NCBI GenBank assembly: GCA_947468255.1
Contig: CANIMM010000048.1
Span: 1 to 14,263 of the forward strand
Source: Chitinophagaceae bacterium
GTDB lineage: Bacteria > Bacteroidota > Bacteroidia > Chitinophagales > Chitinophagaceae
DNA: 14,263 bases
Reading direction: 5' to 3'
In this document: in pieces, positions 1 to 6,374 of the stretch
Layout: the number at the start of each line of letters is the position of its first letter
Numbering within the stretch: the stretch's first letter is position 1
The notes under the pieces: model-generated
What the model saw: only the letters and a program-made list of their open reading frames with translations
Told to the model about the DNA's origin: nothing
Database searches by the model: none
Program-made: the position numbers and the translations under genes

Positions 1-1
1 A

Positions 2-229
2 AAAATGGGTATTGATTTTTTGGGAGAAGGCATCGCTGCAAGTAAAGGCAGAGCAATTGACCTTTCATTATCTGGAAGATATAGTTTCACTAAAAACCTA
101 CAAGGAAACATTGGCTATAGACTACTTGAAGGTGGAGCAAACGGAACGAATGGATATAATTTTATCCAACTTCATTTTATCTATGCTAGTGTAAACTACT
201 CATTTAACAAAGAAAATAGAGAGCCATAA
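2..229 (+). CDS. C-terminal end of an outer-membrane beta-barrel-like protein (partial)
   Basis: The frame is open from the left edge of the window, so this is the tail of a longer gene; the ATG at 5 need not be a start. The 75 visible residues alternate polar and hydrophobic or aromatic positions (LSLSGRYSF, GNIGYRLL, LHFIYASVNYSF), as in transmembrane beta-strands joined by short turns and a glycine/asparagine-rich loop. The last strand ends on an aromatic residue (VNYSF) shortly before the stop, resembling the C-terminal signature of outer-membrane barrels, although eight polar residues follow it. The specific family cannot be told from this fragment. No partner gene is visible: the next gene lies on the other strand beyond a 383-base gap. 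Confidence 0.55.
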   Translation, partial: KMGIDFLGEGIAASKGRAIDLSLSGRYSFTKNLQGNIGYRLLEGGANGTNGYNFIQLHFIYASVNYSFNKENREP

Positions 230-308
230 GTGCTGAATTTTAGCGGTTTAATTTTAATTAGTAATAATTTTATTTGAACATTTTACAACAAAACCTATAC
301 GAGCCCTA

Positions 309-560
309 ATGGCCCCAATTAAATAGTAACCACTTATGATTTGTTTGATAGGTAGTTTTTTCTTTGGGCCAGGTTTAGGCCAGGCTTTGTGTTTAAAGGG
401 AAAACAGGGGTGAATGGAGGTGAAGGGGTGGAATTCTTTGAACCTGATTAATTTACTAATATTACATCCATATCATTTTTGGTTTAATTGTTAATCTTTG
501 AAACCCTCTAATAGTATAAACCTTTTTTAGTCCAGTTTTTTTGATTGGAATATCTTTGAT
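309..560 (+). repeat. Interspersed repeat, copy 1
   Basis: This copy fills most of the 383-base gene-free gap between 230 and 612. It contains a terminator-like hairpin (328-360), a GGGCCAGGTTT stretch (366-376), a purine-rich box (398-433, GTGAATGGAGGTGAAGGGG), an AGTATAAA box (513-520) and an ATATCTTTGAT box (550-560). The same blocks in the same order recur in copy 3, and the last three recur in copies 5 and 6. Relative to copies 5 and 6, about 75 extra bases separate the purine-rich and AGTATAAA boxes. A 23-base stretch ending in GGGGTGAAT is identical between copies 1 and 3. The remaining gap holds no gene that I can see. Confidence 0.6.
328..363 (+). terminator. Terminator-like hairpin, degenerate
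   Basis: AACCACTTAT (328-337) pairs with ATAGGTAGTT (348-357) with one mismatch and one G-T wobble, followed by a T-rich tract (TTTTTT within 355-361, then CTTT). It is a weaker version of the hairpin at 2857-2890 and belongs to the same repeat copy. It could end transcription of the barrel gene at the left edge, about 100 bases upstream. Confidence 0.45.
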
Positions 561-612
561 TGATGAAACATGTTTTGAATTAAACGCCTGACATTCGCAA
601 TTCAATTGTTGC

Positions 613-1491
613 CTAATACATTTTATCTTTTTCAGAAAATTGTTTGAATGGAGTGGTGAAAAAATGACCTATTTTATTTACAAACTCATTTTTATAAATC
701 CATGCAATCAAATGTCCAGATGAGGGTTGAATATATAAATAAGCTTTTTGAATATTTTCAAATATTTGTACAGAATGGCTTGGCTTAATAACATCGTAGT
801 CACCTGAGATGATCATAGTTGGTGCTTGAATTTTATGCAAATCTTCCAATGTCATATTATTATATTCTCTTTTGATATTTTTTAATAACACCTTTTCTTT
901 TTCTGTTTTATTTTGAATGGCATTAAGGCTATCTAATTGAGTTTTATGATGCGTGTTCCAATACTCGCCAATTGTTTCAGCACTCGATGTTAAATTAGCT
1001 CCATCAATTGCCGCTTTTTTAACTTGTTTGGGGTATTTTGCAGCAAGCCATAACGCAGAATTTGCACCAGAACTTATACCTAAAACATAAATATTATTTA
1101 GATTCATTTTAATCATCAATTCATTAAGGTCGTCTGCAATCATTTCATCAGATAATGAATCCCCCATGTCTTTACTATTTCCATAATTCCTACAATCAAC
1201 AGCAATTACTTTGTATTTATTTTGGAATTCATAGATTAATGGGCTAATGCTTCTAATAGTATTCCCATTACCATGAATTAATAATAATGGCTCCCCTTGG
1301 CCATAGACTTCTACATACATTTGTATGCCTCTAATAGCATAGTATTTCCCTACACTATCATTTTTCCCATAATTAGAAGATTTAAAAAAAGATTGATACG
1401 ATTTAAATATAGAATCAATATTAACTTGAGCTTTTAAAAAATTGGGTAATATTATTAATGATAAAAGAACTATAAATATTTTATTTTTCAT
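613..1491 (-). CDS. Exported alpha/beta-fold hydrolase
   Basis: Predicted serine hydrolase of the alpha/beta fold, 292 residues. Residues 1-22 form a signal peptide (MKNK, a hydrophobic core, then LKAQ), so it should act in the periplasm or outside the cell. The oxyanion-hole motif HGNG is at 73-76. The nucleophile elbow G-I-S-S-G is at 138-142, giving Ser140 as nucleophile. GDYDVIKP (230-237) supplies the acid, probably Asp233, and SGH (258-260) supplies His260, so the triad looks intact. Family members include esterases, lipases, lactonases and dehalogenases, and substrate cannot be read from sequence. The gene starts 20 bases after the stop of the metallo-hydrolase gene on the same strand, so the two are probably cotranscribed. 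Both proteins begin MKNK. The leader before the ATG is A/T-rich with no Shine-Dalgarno sequence. Confidence 0.88.
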   Translation of the reverse strand: MKNKIFIVLLSLIILPNFLKAQVNIDSIFKSYQSFFKSSNYGKNDSVGKYYAIRGIQMYVEVYGQGEPLLLIHGNGNTIRSISPLIYEFQNKYKVIAVDCRNYGNSKDMGDSLSDEMIADDLNELMIKMNLNNIYVLGISSGANSALWLAAKYPKQVKKAAIDGANLTSSAETIGEYWNTHHKTQLDSLNAIQNKTEKEKVLLKNIKREYNNMTLEDLHKIQAPTMIISGDYDVIKPSHSVQIFENIQKAYLYIQPSSGHLIAWIYKNEFVNKIGHFFTTPFKQFSEKDKMY

Positions 1492-1511
1492 ACTTCGAAT
1501 GTTAATTTAAT

Positions 1512-2441
1512 TTAAAGACCAGCTTTTACCATATTATAAATTCTAGAAGTAACGAAAGCTCCGTTATACCATTTAATGCCTTTGGTTGGGTTTTTTTCTT
1601 CAATCTGCTCTACTGTCAAATTATTTAAAATGCCTTCTTTAATTCTATCAACGATTACTTGTAAATTATTTCTATAAATAATCAAGTCTTTTCTATTGGA
1701 AATGGGCCCATGCCCTGGTATAATAATTGTTGAGTCATTTGTTCTTTCAATAAGAACATTAACTGCTTTGATGATTCCTAAGATATTCCCTCCGTTATTA
1801 TCATCTATAAAAGGGAATCCATATCTAACAAAAATATCTCCCGTATGGTATACATTATCTTTTTCAAATTCAATAAATGAATCAGTATCAGTATGCGCAT
1901 TATTTACGTGAAATATTTTAATCTCCTCTTCTTCTTCATGTATGGTTAAGGAGTCACTAAATGTTATATAAGGAAGAGCGTGAAAGGGGTATTTACTTTG
2001 AATAACATCCATCGGAGCTGAAATATTTTGATCAAATAATAATCTCTTTCTAACATTATCATGTGCTATAATTTTTATGCCATTTTTACCAAAAGCATTA
2101 TTTCCATCTGTATGATCAAAATGAAAATGTGTATTCAATATATACAAAATTGGTTTCGAAGAAATAGTTTTTAATAAATTAGATATAGGGGAGTTTAGCT
2201 CATCCCACTGATCATCTACAATTATAAAACCGTCCTTACTTTTATATAATAAAATATTACCAGCAAATAAGCCATCAGGAATTATAGCATATGTATTGTT
2301 AGATAGTTTAACTAAAGAGTCTTTAATTGTTTTTTGAATAGTGCTTCTTATATCATCAATAGTCTGATGTTTTTGAGCATTTAAGTTTTGGTGAATGATC
2401 AAAAAGGCAAGTAGTGTAAATAGAATGGATTTATTTTTCAT
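1512..2441 (-). CDS. Exported metallo-beta-lactamase-fold hydrolase
   Basis: Predicted zinc hydrolase of the metallo-beta-lactamase superfamily, 309 residues, with a signal peptide at 1-23 (MKNKSILFTL to LNAQ). The two-zinc site appears complete: HFHFDH at 105-110 (His105, His107, Asp109, His110), His183 in NAHTDTD, Asp202 in HTGDIF and His244 in PGHGP. The layout, with PGHG followed by a helical C-terminal tail, is that of general MBL-fold hydrolases (lactonase, esterase or B3-like beta-lactamase relatives); resistance function cannot be claimed. It is the first gene of a likely two-gene minus-strand operon with the alpha/beta hydrolase. A secreted pair of ester- or lactone-cleaving enzymes acting on related substrates is my inference. 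Confidence 0.88.
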   Translation of the reverse strand: MKNKSILFTLLAFLIIHQNLNAQKHQTIDDIRSTIQKTIKDSLVKLSNNTYAIIPDGLFAGNILLYKSKDGFIIVDDQWDELNSPISNLLKTISSKPILYILNTHFHFDHTDGNNAFGKNGIKIIAHDNVRKRLLFDQNISAPMDVIQSKYPFHALPYITFSDSLTIHEEEEEIKIFHVNNAHTDTDSFIEFEKDNVYHTGDIFVRYGFPFIDDNNGGNILGIIKAVNVLIERTNDSTIIIPGHGPISNRKDLIIYRNNLQVIVDRIKEGILNNLTVEQIEEKNPTKGIKWYNGAFVTSRIYNMVKAGL

Positions 2442-2660
2442 GAAATGTTAGTTTTTTAAAGATTTTTTTTATAAATAATGGCTAATGAAATTCTTGCAAC
2501 AAGAAGTATACTGACAAACAGGTTCGAATGGATGCGCTCAATTATTTTCAGAATGTCTTTAAAGCTAAGCTAATAGAATGCTAATTATGTAATTATTTAA
2601 TTTAAGCAATTGTTTGAATTCTGGAAATGTTCATTTTTAGTAAATATTGTGCTATTCTAA

Positions 2661-2730
2661 CCCAAAATTTCCCGACTAGGTTCTCTGCCAAGTTTTCACC
2701 AAAAACAGGTTGATAGAGGTGAATTATGAG
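2661..2730 (+). repeat. Interspersed repeat, copy 2 (degenerate)
   Basis: AAAATTTCCCGACTA (2664-2678) resembles AAAATTCCCGACCCA in copy 4. The following AAAAACAGGTTGATAGAGGTG (2701 onward, shown here broken: AAAAACAGG, TTGATAGAGGTG) resembles the purine-rich boxes of copies 1, 3 and 5. It lacks the hairpin and the AGTATAAA and ATATCTT boxes. It sits in the 602-base gene-free region 2442-3043, which otherwise holds only copy 3 and short unconvincing ORFs. Confidence 0.4.
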
Positions 2731-2837
2731 AAATATAAATCTATTCCAATCTTGTATCCTATTGATTATCAATATAATAAAAGCTATAGAATACCACTAG
2801 AAACCCTCGTCATCAGCCGGTCTCCCTACAAGTCGGG

Positions 2838-3020
2838 ATGGGGCCACAAGAATATCAACCACTTATGATTCATTTCATAGGTGGTTTTTTCTTTTGGGCC
2901 AGGTTTTAAGTTTTTAAAGGGAAAACAGGGGTGAATAGAGAAGAAGAAGTGGATTTATTGGAAACTGATGAAACATTAACAATGAAATCAACAGCGGGGG
3001 TCAAAAATTAAATATCTTCA
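2838..3020 (+). repeat. Interspersed repeat, copy 3
   Basis: From ATGGGGCCA (2838) this copy runs through a strong terminator-like hairpin (2857-2890), GGGCCAGGTTTT (2896-2907), the purine-rich box (2919-2955) and a degenerate ATATCTTC box (3012-3019). Over about 50 bases around the hairpin it differs from copy 1 at only four positions plus one indel, by eye. The propeller lipoprotein gene starts 25 bases after the last box on the same strand, so the copy forms that gene's upstream region. Confidence 0.6.
2857..2894 (+). terminator. Rho-independent terminator-like hairpin
   Basis: AACCACTTATGA (2857-2868) pairs with TCATAGGTGGTT (2875-2886) over 12 positions with a single T-G wobble. The loop is six bases (TTCATT), and TTTTCTTTT follows. 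No plus-strand gene ends just upstream: the nearest upstream gene starts at 2441 and runs the other way. The hairpin may therefore belong to the repeat, to an unrecognised small RNA or lost gene, or insulate the downstream gene. Confidence 0.55.
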
Positions 3021-3043
3021 AAAGATTATTTTTTATTAGCGTT

Positions 3044-4132
3044 ATGACAAAATCAATATTTTCTATAGCAATCATTTTTACTTTCATTTCATGTTATGGT
3101 CAGAATAACCCAACATCTGACTTAAAGAAACAAGAATCGAACACCAGTAATTCATTTTCTACACTTAAAAAGACACAAGGATCAACTCAAGCGGACAATA
3201 TATTTTGTATGCTAGAAGATAGAAAAGGGAATATTTGGTTTGGCACTACAGGTGAGGGAGTTTATAAATACGACGAAAACGCATTCACCCAATTTACAAA
3301 ATCAGACGGCCTACAAAGTAATTGCGTTTATTCACTTTTAGAGGACGCGAATGGTATAATTTGGATTGGCACAAGCGAAGGTCTGTGTAGAATTATAAAT
3401 GGGAAAGTCGAAAATGTTTCAATTGCAAGAACCACGTTCTGGCTAAATTCAAATAATAGTTATTACACAGAACAATCAACAAAAAATTCTATCTGGAGCC
3501 TGTTACAAGATAAGAGTGGCAAAATGTGGATTGGCACGGGTGATGGCGTTTATCACTTTGATGGCAAATCATTTACTCGCTTTTTACAAAATGATGGAGT
3601 AATAAATAAAGAAAATCTAAAGCTTACGCTAATTGATAATATGATACAGGATAATAAAGGGAATATTTGGTTTGCATCTGGAGTACCTCCTGGAGAAGAA
3701 GGAATATGCTTATTTGATGGCAAATCAATTAAAAGTTTTAAACCCAATGGAGACAAATGGATTCGTTATATAAGAGAGGATAAAAATGGGAACCTGTGGT
3801 TTGGTGGACGCGCTCATGGAAATTTTATTTATGACGGAAATTCATTTAAAATTTTTACAGAAAAAGTTAAAATCGGGAATCCGGTCTTGGTTGACAAATC
3901 AGGAAATATTTGGTTTAATGGGGAAGAAACGCTTAATAGAGTTGAAAGTGAAGAGGGTATTTGGGTATACAATGGCAAGTCGTTCAAAAATTATAATGAT
4001 AAAGATGGCATGAGCAAATATTTTGTTTTTAGTATGCTTGAAGATAAAAAAGGCAATATTTGGATTGGTTCAAGAAATACAGAACTGTATAAAAAGGATG
4101 GCAAAGGCTTTATTAAATTTTATGCACCTTAA
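3044..4132 (+). CDS. Stand-alone Reg_prop beta-propeller lipoprotein
   Basis: The 362-residue product begins with a lipoprotein signal: a hydrophobic stretch ending in F-I-S-C puts the lipidated cysteine at 17, so it should be membrane-anchored outside the cytoplasm. About 40 polar residues (Ser/Thr/Lys/Asn-rich) follow. Then come seven repeats built around E-D-x-x-G-N-I-W-F/I-G-T at about 57-68, 99-110, 154-165, 201-212, 245-254, 283-292 and 333-342, several followed by Y-x-F-D-G-K-S-F. These match the two-component regulator propeller repeat (Reg_prop), known mainly from the periplasmic sensor part of Bacteroidota hybrid two-component systems. Here there is no transmembrane helix after the propeller, no kinase and no regulator next door. 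Seven blades would close one propeller. A ligand-binding or scaffolding role is inference. Confidence 0.85.
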   Translation: MTKSIFSIAIIFTFISCYGQNNPTSDLKKQESNTSNSFSTLKKTQGSTQADNIFCMLEDRKGNIWFGTTGEGVYKYDENAFTQFTKSDGLQSNCVYSLLEDANGIIWIGTSEGLCRIINGKVENVSIARTTFWLNSNNSYYTEQSTKNSIWSLLQDKSGKMWIGTGDGVYHFDGKSFTRFLQNDGVINKENLKLTLIDNMIQDNKGNIWFASGVPPGEEGICLFDGKSIKSFKPNGDKWIRYIREDKNGNLWFGGRAHGNFIYDGNSFKIFTEKVKIGNPVLVDKSGNIWFNGEETLNRVESEEGIWVYNGKSFKNYNDKDGMSKYFVFSMLEDKKGNIWIGSRNTELYKKDGKGFIKFYAP

Positions 4133-4147
4133 TAATATAATTTCACT

Positions 4148-4215
4148 AAAAATTCCCGACCCAATATTGACTTTTTCGAAGGAAAACACAGGTAAATGAA
4201 GGTAAAGGGGGTGGA
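4148..4215 (+). repeat. Interspersed repeat, copy 4
   Basis: AAAAATTCCCGACCCA (4148-4163) resembles copy 2. The purine-rich box (4180-4215) reads GGAAAACACAGG, TAAATGAAGG, TAAAGGGGGTGGAA, close to copies 1 and 5. It lies between the propeller gene and the small barrel-protein gene, about 50 bases before the preferred start of the latter. The hairpin and the AGTATAAA and ATATCTT boxes are not recognisable here. Confidence 0.5.
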
Positions 4216-4265
4216 ATTAAATGAAAAATTATTTTCTTTGTATAAGATCATCTAATAAAAACATC

Positions 4266-4595
4266 ATGCATATATCAATCACTGGATTAAAACCAAAAGG
4301 CTTCTGGGGATTTATCCGATTTTGGACTTTAGCCATCCCCTCATTTGGTGAAGCAAAATCTGCCAAAGGAAATTTATATAGTGCAGTAAAAAAAATCAAC
4401 GGCTATAATTGCACATTAAGTGCATGGGAAAATCGTGAGCGGATGCTAGCCTTTATGAGAAACGGTGTTCATCTTAAAGCAATGAAAGCATTTCATTCAA
4501 TAGCTACAGGAAGAACCTATGGTTATGAATCTGATACCATTCCAAGTTGGGAAGAGGCTTACTTCTTATTAGAATCAAAAGGAAAAAATTATTAA
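4266..4595 (+). CDS. Small dimeric alpha/beta-barrel protein, DUF3291 / spheroidene-monooxygenase-like
   Basis: This 109-residue protein looks like a small ferredoxin-fold (dimeric alpha/beta-barrel) protein of the DUF3291 / antibiotic-monooxygenase-like group. The first strand (MHISITGLKP) is followed by KGFWGFIRFWTLAIPS, then YNCTLSAWENRERMLAFMR (47-65) and GVHLKAMKAF (67-76). The pattern of a strand ending in W followed by a helix with MxxFMxxGxH is typical of these barrels. Some relatives bind heme or oxidise small molecules, but no function can be assigned. An in-frame ATG at 4221 would add 15 residues; I prefer 4266 because MHISITG starts the fold directly and the extra residues (MKNYFLCIRSSNKNI) look like translated leader next to repeat copy 4. 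No signal peptide, so cytoplasmic. Confidence 0.65.
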   Translation: MHISITGLKPKGFWGFIRFWTLAIPSFGEAKSAKGNLYSAVKKINGYNCTLSAWENRERMLAFMRNGVHLKAMKAFHSIATGRTYGYESDTIPSWEEAYFLLESKGKNY

Positions 4596-4652
4596 AATGA
4601 AATAGGTTCTAAAATTAGAATCGCTAGGCCTACTTATATTATATAGCGCAAT

Positions 4653-4686
4653 CTCCTTTCATTTATATCTAGATAAATGGAGTTTT
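4653..4686 (+). terminator. Terminator-like hairpin between convergent genes
   Basis: CATTTAT (4660-4666) pairs with ATAAATG (4673-4679) around an ATCTAG loop, extended by CTC (4653-4655) with GAG (4680-4682) across a four-base bulge, then TTTT. It stands in the 149-base gap between the convergent barrel-protein and thiamine-binding genes. The stem is AT-rich, so the call is tentative. A second, weaker pairing (CGCTA 4622-4626 with TAGCG 4644-4648) precedes it. Confidence 0.35.
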
Positions 4687-4744
4687 ACTGAACATTGTTT
4701 TTTGTTCCGGATCTTTCATTCGTCCTATTTTCTTTCCATGCAAA

Positions 4745-5050
4745 TTAGGAGCTAAAGTGATATTTAGCTATTTTTTCTTCACCAGTAATATCTCCGGTTG
4801 ACCTTATTTGCACTTGCAAATTACAAATCCACTCATGACATTTTTGAGCATATAAATGCTCATTTACTTTATTAAAAAGATCTACTATCTGATGATAGGG
4901 TCCTTCTAGTTCGGTCGAAAATGGGCGCACTTCATACTTTAGGTCCGATGCTTCTATAATAGTGATGGCTTCGTCTACCCATTCATACGCATGCTTGTCT
5001 TGAACAATTGGTAATATTTGAATGGTTGCGTTTACGATATAGTTGTGCAT
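4745..5050 (-). CDS. Thiamine-binding protein family (MTH1187/YkoF-like)
   Basis: The 101-residue cytoplasmic protein matches the MTH1187/YkoF-type thiamine-binding family (PF01910) in length and pattern. The N-terminal strand is NATIQILPIV, the helix is EWVDEAITIIEAS, and the strand and turn LKYEVRPFSTELEGPYHQI (38-56) contain the family's P-x-x-T-x-x-E-G core. The helix VDLFNKVNEHLYAQ and the strand NLQVQIRST follow. Family members form ferredoxin-like tetramers; some bind thiamine or its pyrimidine part and sit near ABC transporters, while many are uncharacterised. No transporter is nearby. The gene is divergent from the Crp/Fnr regulator across 106 bases, so that regulator may act on it (inference). 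The MHNYIV start is the only ATG that gives the complete fold. Confidence 0.75.
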   Translation of the reverse strand: MHNYIVNATIQILPIVQDKHAYEWVDEAITIIEASDLKYEVRPFSTELEGPYHQIVDLFNKVNEHLYAQKCHEWICNLQVQIRSTGDITGEEKIAKYHFSS

Positions 5051-5156
5051 AAAGTAACTTATTAAAATAAATCACTAATATAAAATACATTAGGCAGAAT
5101 AATGCGGTATATAATAAACAAAGAAGGCCTACTTTTATAGTATTAACTTCCCAACT

Positions 5157-5744
5157 ATGCTGGATTTACTTAAAGCAAATATCGAAAGAACTATTTCACA
5201 GCCTATACCAGAAGGGATTTGTACCGCTTTCTCAAGTTTATTATTTGAAAAACAGTTTGATAAAAAAGATAACTTGGTCGAAGAGGGGCAGCTTTGCAAG
5301 TACATTTATTTTGTTACCAAGGGATCTTGCTATTCATATATAACAGATGAAAAAGGAGATTCACATACCATTCAATTTGCGCTGGAGGGCTACTGGATTT
5401 CCGATTTATATGCTTTCTTCTCCGAAAAAAAATCCATTTATACAGTAGCGGCATTAGAGCCAACCAAAGTATTAGCATTAAATAGAGAACAGTTTCAGAA
5501 AGCATGTGATACCATGCCCATATTCGATAAATATTTTAGAATACTGATTCAAAATGCCTTTGTGGCATTACAATATCGATTGGCAAAAACCAACAGTGCG
5601 GATGCAGAACATCGCTATCGCGAATTCTCCCAGCTTCATCCCGATTTCATTCAGCGAATGCCTCAATATTTAATTGCTTCTTATTTGGGCATTAAGCCAC
5701 CCTCATTGAGTAGAATTAGAAAGGATTTGGCCAACAAAAAATAG
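5157..5744 (+). CDS. Crp/Fnr-family transcriptional regulator
   Basis: The 195-residue protein has the Crp/Fnr layout. A cyclic-nucleotide-binding-type jelly roll spans about 25-115 (DNLVEEGQLCKYIYFVTKGS, then ALEGYWISDLYAFFSEKKS), followed by a dimerisation helix at about 118-145. A short helix-turn-helix lies at 167-188 (QRMPQYLIASYLGIKPPSLS, then RIRK). The phosphate-binding cassette of true cAMP receptors (R-S/T in G-E-L-x-x-x-x-x-x-R-S/T-A) is absent, and there is no Fnr-like N-terminal cysteine cluster, so the signal is unknown. This is the common compact Bacteroidota version. The gene is divergent from the thiamine-binding gene and 90 bases upstream of the YceI/dioxygenase pair on the same strand, which makes those genes its likeliest targets. 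Confidence 0.88.
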   Translation: MLDLLKANIERTISQPIPEGICTAFSSLLFEKQFDKKDNLVEEGQLCKYIYFVTKGSCYSYITDEKGDSHTIQFALEGYWISDLYAFFSEKKSIYTVAALEPTKVLALNREQFQKACDTMPIFDKYFRILIQNAFVALQYRLAKTNSADAEHRYREFSQLHPDFIQRMPQYLIASYLGIKPPSLSRIRKDLANKK

Positions 5745-5776
5745 TTTTTCATTTTCCATTACTTAACATAGGTTAA

Positions 5777-5806
5777 TTGTGGAGCCGACTTATTAATTCA
5801 ATTTTG
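5777..5806 (+). promoter_or_regulatory. Putative Bacteroidota-type promoter for the YceI operon
   Basis: TTG at 5777-5779 and CAATTTTG at 5799-5806 resemble the Bacteroidota TTG / TAnnTTTG promoter with 19 bases between them and one mismatch in the downstream box. The YceI ATG is at 5835. This was found by eye only. Confidence 0.4.
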
Positions 5807-5834
5807 TGTTGTAAAACAAAAAAAATTAATAAAA

Positions 5835-6374
5835 ATGGCAAACCAAGTTAAATGGGTATTTGACCCAACGCACAGTGAAATTACTTTTAAAGTAAAGCAC
5901 TTAATGATCACTAATGTAAAAGGGGAATTCAAGAAATTGGAGGTTTCCTTGACTTCAGAAGATGATCAATTAACCAATGCAGTTGCAACAGCAAGTATTG
6001 AACTTTCTTCCATTTCAACAAATAATGAAGACAGAGATGGTCATTTGAAAGGTCCTGATTTTTTTGATGTGGCCAATCATCCCACCATCGAATTTGAAAG
6101 TAGTTCCATCGAAAAATTGGATGATGATAATGCGCATTTAAAAGGCAAATTGACTATTAAAGGAATTACAAAAGAGGTGAGCTTTGATTTGGAATTGGGG
6201 GGCTTCAGCAAAGATCCCTGGGGGAATGAAAAAGCAGGATTCTCTTTAAACGGCAAAATCAACAGGAACGATTTTGGCTTAACTTGGAATGCCGCATTAG
6301 AAACTGGAGGGGTGTTGTTGAGTGAAGATGTTAAAATTGCGGCCGAAATACAATTTGTTAAGCAAGTAGTCTAA
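5835..6374 (+). CDS. YceI-family protein (cytosolic form)
   Basis: The 179-residue protein is a member of the YceI lipocalin-like family. The sequence opens with the family's W-x-x-D-P-x-H-S-x-I-x-F-x-V-K-H-L-M (here WVFDPTHSEITFKVKHLM) and carries RDGHLKGPDFFDVANHPTI (52-70), then KLTIKGITKEVSFDLELGG and GFSLNGKINRNDFGL. It covers the full family domain. Some members bind polyisoprenoid lipids, and others are induced by high pH or osmotic stress. Most exported members have a signal peptide; this one starts directly with MANQVKWVFD and should stay in the cytoplasm. Its stop codon abuts the ATG of the dioxygenase gene (TAA-ATG, no gap), so the two are translationally coupled. The Crp/Fnr gene immediately upstream is a plausible regulator. 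Confidence 0.92.
   Translation: MANQVKWVFDPTHSEITFKVKHLMITNVKGEFKKLEVSLTSEDDQLTNAVATASIELSSISTNNEDRDGHLKGPDFFDVANHPTIEFESSSIEKLDDDNAHLKGKLTIKGITKEVSFDLELGGFSKDPWGNEKAGFSLNGKINRNDFGLTWNAALETGGVLLSEDVKIAAEIQFVKQVV

Noticed and set aside
1512..2441. Annotation of the metallo-hydrolase as an antibiotic-resistance beta-lactamase
   Set aside because: The zinc ligands are shared by the whole superfamily; nothing in the sequence or neighbours is specific for beta-lactam cleavage.
2478..2573. A 31-codon plus-strand ORF beginning MANEILATRS
   Set aside because: Short, no recognisable family, no supporting promoter, and lies in the upstream region of the divergently oriented metallo-hydrolase gene.
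2726..2800. A 24-codon plus-strand ORF rich in Ile and Leu within repeat copy 2
   Set aside because: Very short and low in complexity; it overlaps the repeat and shows no conserved counterpart in the other copies.
4221..4265. The upstream ATG as start of the DUF3291-like gene
   Set aside because: The added 15 residues do not fit the fold and directly abut repeat copy 4; the ATG at 4266 begins the first strand. It cannot be excluded without homologue comparison.
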